64,000 nucleotides of DNA from Bryobacterales bacterium (GTDB taxonomy: Bacteria > Acidobacteriota > Terriglobia > Bryobacterales > Bryobacteraceae), in contig CANFEY010000006.1 of the NCBI GenBank assembly GCA_947446025.1, forward strand, positions 1-64,000, written 5' to 3'. The position numbers were made by a program, and so were the translations under genes. Under the pieces are notes generated by a model that saw only the letters and a program-made list of their open reading frames with translations, did no database searches and had not been told where the DNA came from. This document shows, in pieces, positions 59,958-64,000 of the stretch (the stretch's first letter is position 1; each line of letters starts with the position of its first letter).

Positions 59958-60359
59958 ATGAAAACACTGCGGATCGTATTCGCTTTGGGTATGGGCGTAC
60001 TCGGCGGCGTGCTGCTGGCTCAGACCGAAGCTGACTTTTCTGGCTGGATGAAGGGTGTGGCCAAGAGCAACGGCGCGCTGAAGGGCGCGGTTGCTGCAAA
60101 GGATGCCAAGCTGGTGGCGACGGAAGCCAAGGCTCTGGACGGAATCTTCGCCCAAGTGGAAGCCTATTTCGGTAGCCACAACATGGCGGACGCGGCCGGT
60201 ATGGCCAAGGCCGTTCATGCCAACACCACCAAGGCTGCTGCTGCGGCCGCTGCCGGCACCATTGATGAAGCCGCCATCACGGCTATCGGTGGAAGCTGCC
60301 AGGGTTGCCATGCCGCGCACCGCGAAAAGGGTGCTGACGGCGCTTATAAGATGAAGTAG
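59958..60359 (+). CDS. Cytochrome c'-like secreted heme protein
   Basis: Signal peptide and C-terminal GGSCQGCHAAHRE (CxxCH) in a four-helix-type protein. Confidence 0.8.
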   Translation: MKTLRIVFALGMGVLGGVLLAQTEADFSGWMKGVAKSNGALKGAVAAKDAKLVATEAKALDGIFAQVEAYFGSHNMADAAGMAKAVHANTTKAAAAAAAGTIDEAAITAIGGSCQGCHAAHREKGADGAYKMK

Positions 60360-60437
60360 TTTTCGACAGTTGCAGTTCATGACCGCGCGGCGGCGCTCCG
60401 CAAGGTGCGTTCCGCGCGGTTTCTTTTTAGTCTTCTC

Positions 60438-61079
60438 ATGTTCCACGACCTTCTCAAAACCTGGTTCGAATGGTCCCGCGACTTGGGCTACATCGGCGTC
60501 TTCCTCATGATGGCGCTCGAGAGCACCATCGTGCCCGTGCCCTCGGAGATCATCATGCCTCCCGCTGGCTTCTGGGCGGAGCAAGGCCAGCTCTCCCTGT
60601 GGGGCGTCATCCTTGCAGGCGGACTAGGTTCAACGTTCGGCTCCACCATCTGCTACTGGTTCTCGCGCACTGTTGGCCGCAGTTTCATTGACCGCTACGG
60701 CCGCTACATGTTTCTGCCGCCGGAGACGATGCAGCTCGCCGAGCGCTGGCTGGCCCACTTCGCGTTGCCCGGCGTCTTTCTCTCACGGCTCCTGCCTGTC
60801 GTACGCCACCTGATCGGCTTCCCCGCGGGCCTGGTCCGCATGCCCTTCGGACCATTCATTGCTGTCACCTTCGTCGGCTCCACCATCTGGTGCGCCGTGT
60901 TGGCGCTGTTTGGAGCCAAGATCATCGGCCAACAACCTGCGCTGCTCGACGATCCAGCAGCACTCAGCGCCGCGATCAAAGACAACCTGCTGTGGTTCGT
61001 GCTGTTGATCGTCGCGCTCGGAGCTGGCTGGATGTTCGTGAAGTGGTTTGGCCTCCGCGCAGATCGCGCCAAGGCCTAG
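60438..61079 (+). CDS. DedA-family membrane protein
   Basis: VFLMMALESTIVPVPSEIIMPPAGF; FLSRLLPVVRHLIGFPAGLVRMPFGPF. Confidence 0.92.
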   Translation: MFHDLLKTWFEWSRDLGYIGVFLMMALESTIVPVPSEIIMPPAGFWAEQGQLSLWGVILAGGLGSTFGSTICYWFSRTVGRSFIDRYGRYMFLPPETMQLAERWLAHFALPGVFLSRLLPVVRHLIGFPAGLVRMPFGPFIAVTFVGSTIWCAVLALFGAKIIGQQPALLDDPAALSAAIKDNLLWFVLLIVALGAGWMFVKWFGLRADRAKA

Positions 61080-61127
61080 CAGTCTGCATCGAGGAGGGCA
61101 GATCGCAGGCGAAACCGCCTGCGCTAC
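61077..61127. repeat. TAGCAGTCTG leader plus 24-nt REP-like palindrome, copy B
   Basis: CGCAGGCGAAACCGCCTGCGCTAC at 61104-61127 is the exact reverse complement of 31254-31277; TAGCAGTCTG also occurs at 33119. Confidence 0.85.
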
Positions 61128-61208
61128 CACGAAAAGATCAGCGGTTCGCGATGGTAGGGTAGGCGCTTCCGGCTGCCATTTTGGATTTTCCCGCAGCCAG
61201 CCAGAGCT

Positions 61209-61643
61209 TTACAAATTCCGCGGAGCCTGCGCCGCATGCAACGCGCGCGCGGCCTTCTCGTGGTCTGACTCCTGGAAGTAAATCACGTACCCGAAGCGCC
61301 CGTTGCCATCGGTGACGCCGCTGGAGGCGTAGACCTCCACACCCGCCTGCGCCAGCATCCGCAGGATATCGGCGAGCGCGCCCAAGCGGTCATCTCCCTG
61401 TACCAACAGAGCGTGCTGTGGACCCGTCGCCGCCCACCCCAGCTGCTTCGCCAGCTTCGTGAACGCATCGCCCGAATCCGGGAAGATGGTCAGCTCCACG
61501 TGATCGGGACCGAAGGGCACGGCGCTGAAGGCGAGGATGTTGACGTCCTCCACAGCGAGTTTCTCCAGAACCTCGTACGCGGTGCCGCCGGAGTCGCGGA
61601 CGCGCAGGTAGAAATACTCGACGCTGGAAACGTTTAGTGCCAC
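61209..61643 (-). CDS. ACT-domain-like protein
   Basis: YLRVRDSGGTAYEVLEKLAVEDVNILAFSAVPFGPDHVELTIFP; second betaalpha repeat QGDDRLGALADILRMLAQAGVEVYASSGV. Confidence 0.75.
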   Translation of the reverse strand: MALNVSSVEYFYLRVRDSGGTAYEVLEKLAVEDVNILAFSAVPFGPDHVELTIFPDSGDAFTKLAKQLGWAATGPQHALLVQGDDRLGALADILRMLAQAGVEVYASSGVTDGNGRFGYVIYFQESDHEKAARALHAAQAPRNL

Positions 61644-61717
61644 GGCCTCAGTATACTCCTGTGGGGGCGGCGATTTTGCTTGACGGGAAAGTGTATTAGT
61701 AGCACAATGTGACTATA

Positions 61718-62032
61718 ATGATCGGCGAATTTGAATACCTTCTCCTGGCAGCCACACGCCGCCTGGCCCCCGACGCGTACGGAGCCTCCATCGCCCAGGA
61801 AATCGAGGAACTCACCGGCCGCCGCTGTTCGCTGGGAGCCCTCTACACCACCCTCGACCGCCTGGAATCCAAGGGCCTGGTCAAGACCCGCATGGGCGAC
61901 CCTACCCCCGAACGCGGAGGCCGAGCCAAACGCATGGTCACCCTCACCGCCGCCGGCCGGCGCGCCGCCGCGGAATTCTACTCAGCGATCACGACAGTCA
62001 CGGAGGGAATAGCATGGTCTGGAAGTATCTAG
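61718..62032 (+). CDS. PadR-family transcriptional regulator
   Basis: YGASIAQEIEELTGRRCSLGALYTTLDRLESKGLVKTRMGDPTPERGGRAKRMVTLTAAGRRA. Confidence 0.92.
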   Translation: MIGEFEYLLLAATRRLAPDAYGASIAQEIEELTGRRCSLGALYTTLDRLESKGLVKTRMGDPTPERGGRAKRMVTLTAAGRRAAAEFYSAITTVTEGIAWSGSI

Positions 62033-62685
62033 AAGGCATCGCATCGTTGCTCGAAGACGACGAGCGCCAATCCGTCCTCGGCGACATCCAGGAACGTGGC
62101 ACCACTCTCCGGTCTCTTCTCGATCTGCTCGGTTTGGTTGCCCTGCGCCAACTCCAATACCTAAGGCGCCTCGATACCTGGGTGCTTGCTGCCATATTTT
62201 TTCTGCCGACTTTTGCGGCGGTAAGCGGCGTGTTGGTCTTCGCCGACGTTGTGGCGTTGCATCCAACCCTGCTGTCCTTGCCCTACTTTCTGGGTGGGGA
62301 GCTGAGCACGCTGATCAGCATCCTCGCTCTTTCTTGGGCGGGCGGCTTTGCACTGACCTCGCTATCGCGGCATCGTGCAGTTGCGTTGATGGGCCTAACC
62401 TGTGTTGCCGTAACCTGGCTGCAAAGCGATTCCCAGACTCCGGCATGGGTAGACTTAACGGCCTTGTTCGTCTTCATGGGTATTCCAGGTTCCCTGGGGC
62501 TCGCCCGCGGCCGGAAGATTGCTCCTCTCAGCCCGAAGTCAAGAATCTGGATCGTGGCCCTCCGTGTCCCAATATTAGTGTTGGTCGGCAGCCGGTACCC
62601 TTTAAAAGAGCTGGGTCTCGTTGTCGCGGCATTCTGGCCGGCCTTCTACGCGGTCAAATCCAAACGCACCGAGGTAGAGCTATGA
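62014..62685 (+). CDS. Membrane protein with permease-prefix-like N-terminal module (paralog 1)
   Basis: WKYLEGIASLLEDDERQSVLGDIQERGTTLRSLLDLLGLVALRQLQ followed by TM segments; overlaps padR. Confidence 0.7.
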   Translation: MVWKYLEGIASLLEDDERQSVLGDIQERGTTLRSLLDLLGLVALRQLQYLRRLDTWVLAAIFFLPTFAAVSGVLVFADVVALHPTLLSLPYFLGGELSTLISILALSWAGGFALTSLSRHRAVALMGLTCVAVTWLQSDSQTPAWVDLTALFVFMGIPGSLGLARGRKIAPLSPKSRIWIVALRVPILVLVGSRYPLKELGLVVAAFWPAFYAVKSKRTEVEL

Positions 62686-63506
62686 AGGAGCGAACGAATC
62701 TATGGCGCTGGCTTGGGACTATTGCCACCCTACTCGACCCCGACGAGCGCCAATCAGTCCTCGGTGACATCCAGGAACGAGGAGCCAACCTCCGCGCTCT
62801 TCTCGACCTCATCGGCCTCGTTGCCCTTCGCCAACTCCAAGCCTGGACCTCCTGGCAACGCTGGCTGATGGCGGCACTCCTAGCCCTTCCCGCGATATTC
62901 GCAGGACGCGCGACGCACCCCATTGCGTATATCGCGCGCACTGGCCATCTTTTTAGGTTTGGTACCTTCGTCCTCCAACCATGGGTCACGCTGGAAGCAG
63001 TCGCCGCCGCCTGGGCGATCGGCTTCACCCTGGGTTGCTTCGGACAACGCCGCTCCGCGTCCGCCCTGCCGCTCCTGATCGCCCTCGCCTCGTGGAATAG
63101 CTACCAAATGGCGCGCTCCTCCCTCCGTCTGGAATTGCCTCCGACCTGGATGACGAGATTTCAACTCGACTTCACCCCGGCGCAGCACATCGCGAGCGCC
63201 GTCCAACTCCTAGACGAATCGCACAGATTCATCGCGGCCGTGATTGCGATGAGCCTTCTCATCGCCATCCCCTGCATCCATGGTTGGTACCGGGGCATGC
63301 GACAACGCCCCCTGGCTCTGAGTTTCGCCGCTGTTATCGCTGTCGCAGCCCTTGCCCCGCGAGGCTACGTGGTACCCGAAAACGTCAGTCCATTGCGATT
63401 CTCGTTCCTCCTCTTGGCGTCCGCCTGGCCGATCGCCTACACACTCTGGGCCGCTTCCCGATCCATTGGCTTCCGAAAGTCTACTCGTGTTATACATAAT
63501 GTATAA
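62682..63506 (+). CDS. Membrane protein with permease-prefix-like N-terminal module (paralog 2)
   Basis: LWRWLGTIATLLDPDERQSVLGDIQERGANLRALLDLIGLVALRQLQ; ATGA overlap with paralog 1. Confidence 0.7.
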   Translation: MKERTNLWRWLGTIATLLDPDERQSVLGDIQERGANLRALLDLIGLVALRQLQAWTSWQRWLMAALLALPAIFAGRATHPIAYIARTGHLFRFGTFVLQPWVTLEAVAAAWAIGFTLGCFGQRRSASALPLLIALASWNSYQMARSSLRLELPPTWMTRFQLDFTPAQHIASAVQLLDESHRFIAAVIAMSLLIAIPCIHGWYRGMRQRPLALSFAAVIAVAALAPRGYVVPENVSPLRFSFLLLASAWPIAYTLWAASRSIGFRKSTRVIHNV

Positions 63507-63508
63507 CG

Positions 63509-63802
63509 ATGATCTTCGAGTGGGACACGGAAAAGAACCGGTCGAACGAGAAGAAACATAGCTTCAACTTCGAGGCCGCCTCGCGAGTGTTTGCCGATCC
63601 ACTCTGGGTTCTTCGAGAAGATCGTGTGGTGGCTGGCGAACAGCGCTGGCACGCAATCGGCATAGCGCAGCAGGCCGTGTTGGTAGTCGTGCATTTGTAT
63701 CGAGAGGTAACGTCCGATGGCGAAGAAATTGTCCGCATCATCTCAGCCCGCGAAGCTGGTTCGCGTGAGCGCCGAATCTATCTGGAGCAAGCCCCTGACT
63801 AA
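63509..63802 (+). CDS. brnT: BrnT-family toxin
   Basis: MIFEWDTEKNRSNEKKHSFNFEAASRVFADP...RWHAIGIAQQAVLVVVHLYRE...EEIVRIISAREAGSRERRIYLE. Confidence 0.92.
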   Translation: MIFEWDTEKNRSNEKKHSFNFEAASRVFADPLWVLREDRVVAGEQRWHAIGIAQQAVLVVVHLYREVTSDGEEIVRIISAREAGSRERRIYLEQAPD

Positions 63803-64000
63803 ACGTCAGACAGCCGTCTTGAACAAGATGGCAGAACGGCAGAAGCGCGGCGACGACTCACACATCGACTACTCTGACATCCCCGAACTCACCGAGGCTC
63901 AGCTGCGCGAATTTCGCCGCCCACCGAAGAAGCTCGTGGCGGTCCGGCTCGACGCCGACGTCTTTGAATGGCTGCAGCAGTTCGGAGCGGGCTACTCCAC
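63717..64000 (+). CDS. brnA: BrnA-family antitoxin, truncated by window edge
   Basis: WSKPLTKRQTAVLNKMAERQKRGDDSHIDYSDIPELTEAQLREFRRPPKKLVAVRLDADVFEWLQQFGAGYS read directly from nucleotides. Confidence 0.88.
   Translation, partial: MAKKLSASSQPAKLVRVSAESIWSKPLTKRQTAVLNKMAERQKRGDDSHIDYSDIPELTEAQLREFRRPPKKLVAVRLDADVFEWLQQFGAGYS

Noticed and set aside
60462-60476. tRNA T-loop-like GGTTCGAAT
   Set aside because: Inside the dedA coding region with no surrounding cloverleaf arms.
1-64000. CRISPR array, prophage or insertion sequence
   Set aside because: No direct-repeat/spacer pattern, integrase, phage structural gene or transposase recognised.

Overview
The window is a GC-rich, densely coding chromosomal segment. 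It most likely comes from an acidobacterium of the Solibacter/Bryobacter type, inferred from a TIGR03437-like C-terminal domain, a TIGR03436-like VWFA protein, Oar-like TonB receptors with carboxypeptidase-regulatory N-termini, a PadR gene next to permease-prefix-like proteins, and futalosine-pathway mqnA/mqnC. Housekeeping genes are clear: rho, engB, feoAB, priA, bshC, rnhA, dus, mqnA/mqnC, hisS, aspS, a CCA/HD nucleotidyltransferase, lon, and flaG/fliS. Accessory patches lie between them: hicAB plus an interrupted GIY-YIG-like gene (10.3-11.5 kb), an orphan cassette (31.3-33.1 kb), decayed fragments (37.3-40.3 kb), a compact secreted-peptide locus (42.2-45.5 kb), an AAA ATPase followed by a toxin-antitoxin cluster (55.9-58.6 kb), and brnTA at the right edge. 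The strongest candidate for an undescribed system is 42.18-45.53 kb. It has a sigma70-like promoter, an excisionase-type HTH regulator carrying a C10 tract at codons 3-6, a coupled 40-aa smORF, a secreted peptide with a C-X10-C-X9-C-X10-C pattern, a secreted DsbA-like protein with a SurA-like N-terminus, and a VWFA-domain protein. Two accessory genes (a GIY-YIG-like protein and a PIN toxin) are each interrupted by one in-frame TAA in the same octamer CTAATTGA. Several palindromic or dispersed intergenic repeats are also visible. No CRISPR array, rRNA, tRNA or transposase was recognised. All assignments come from reading the sequence; no database search was run.
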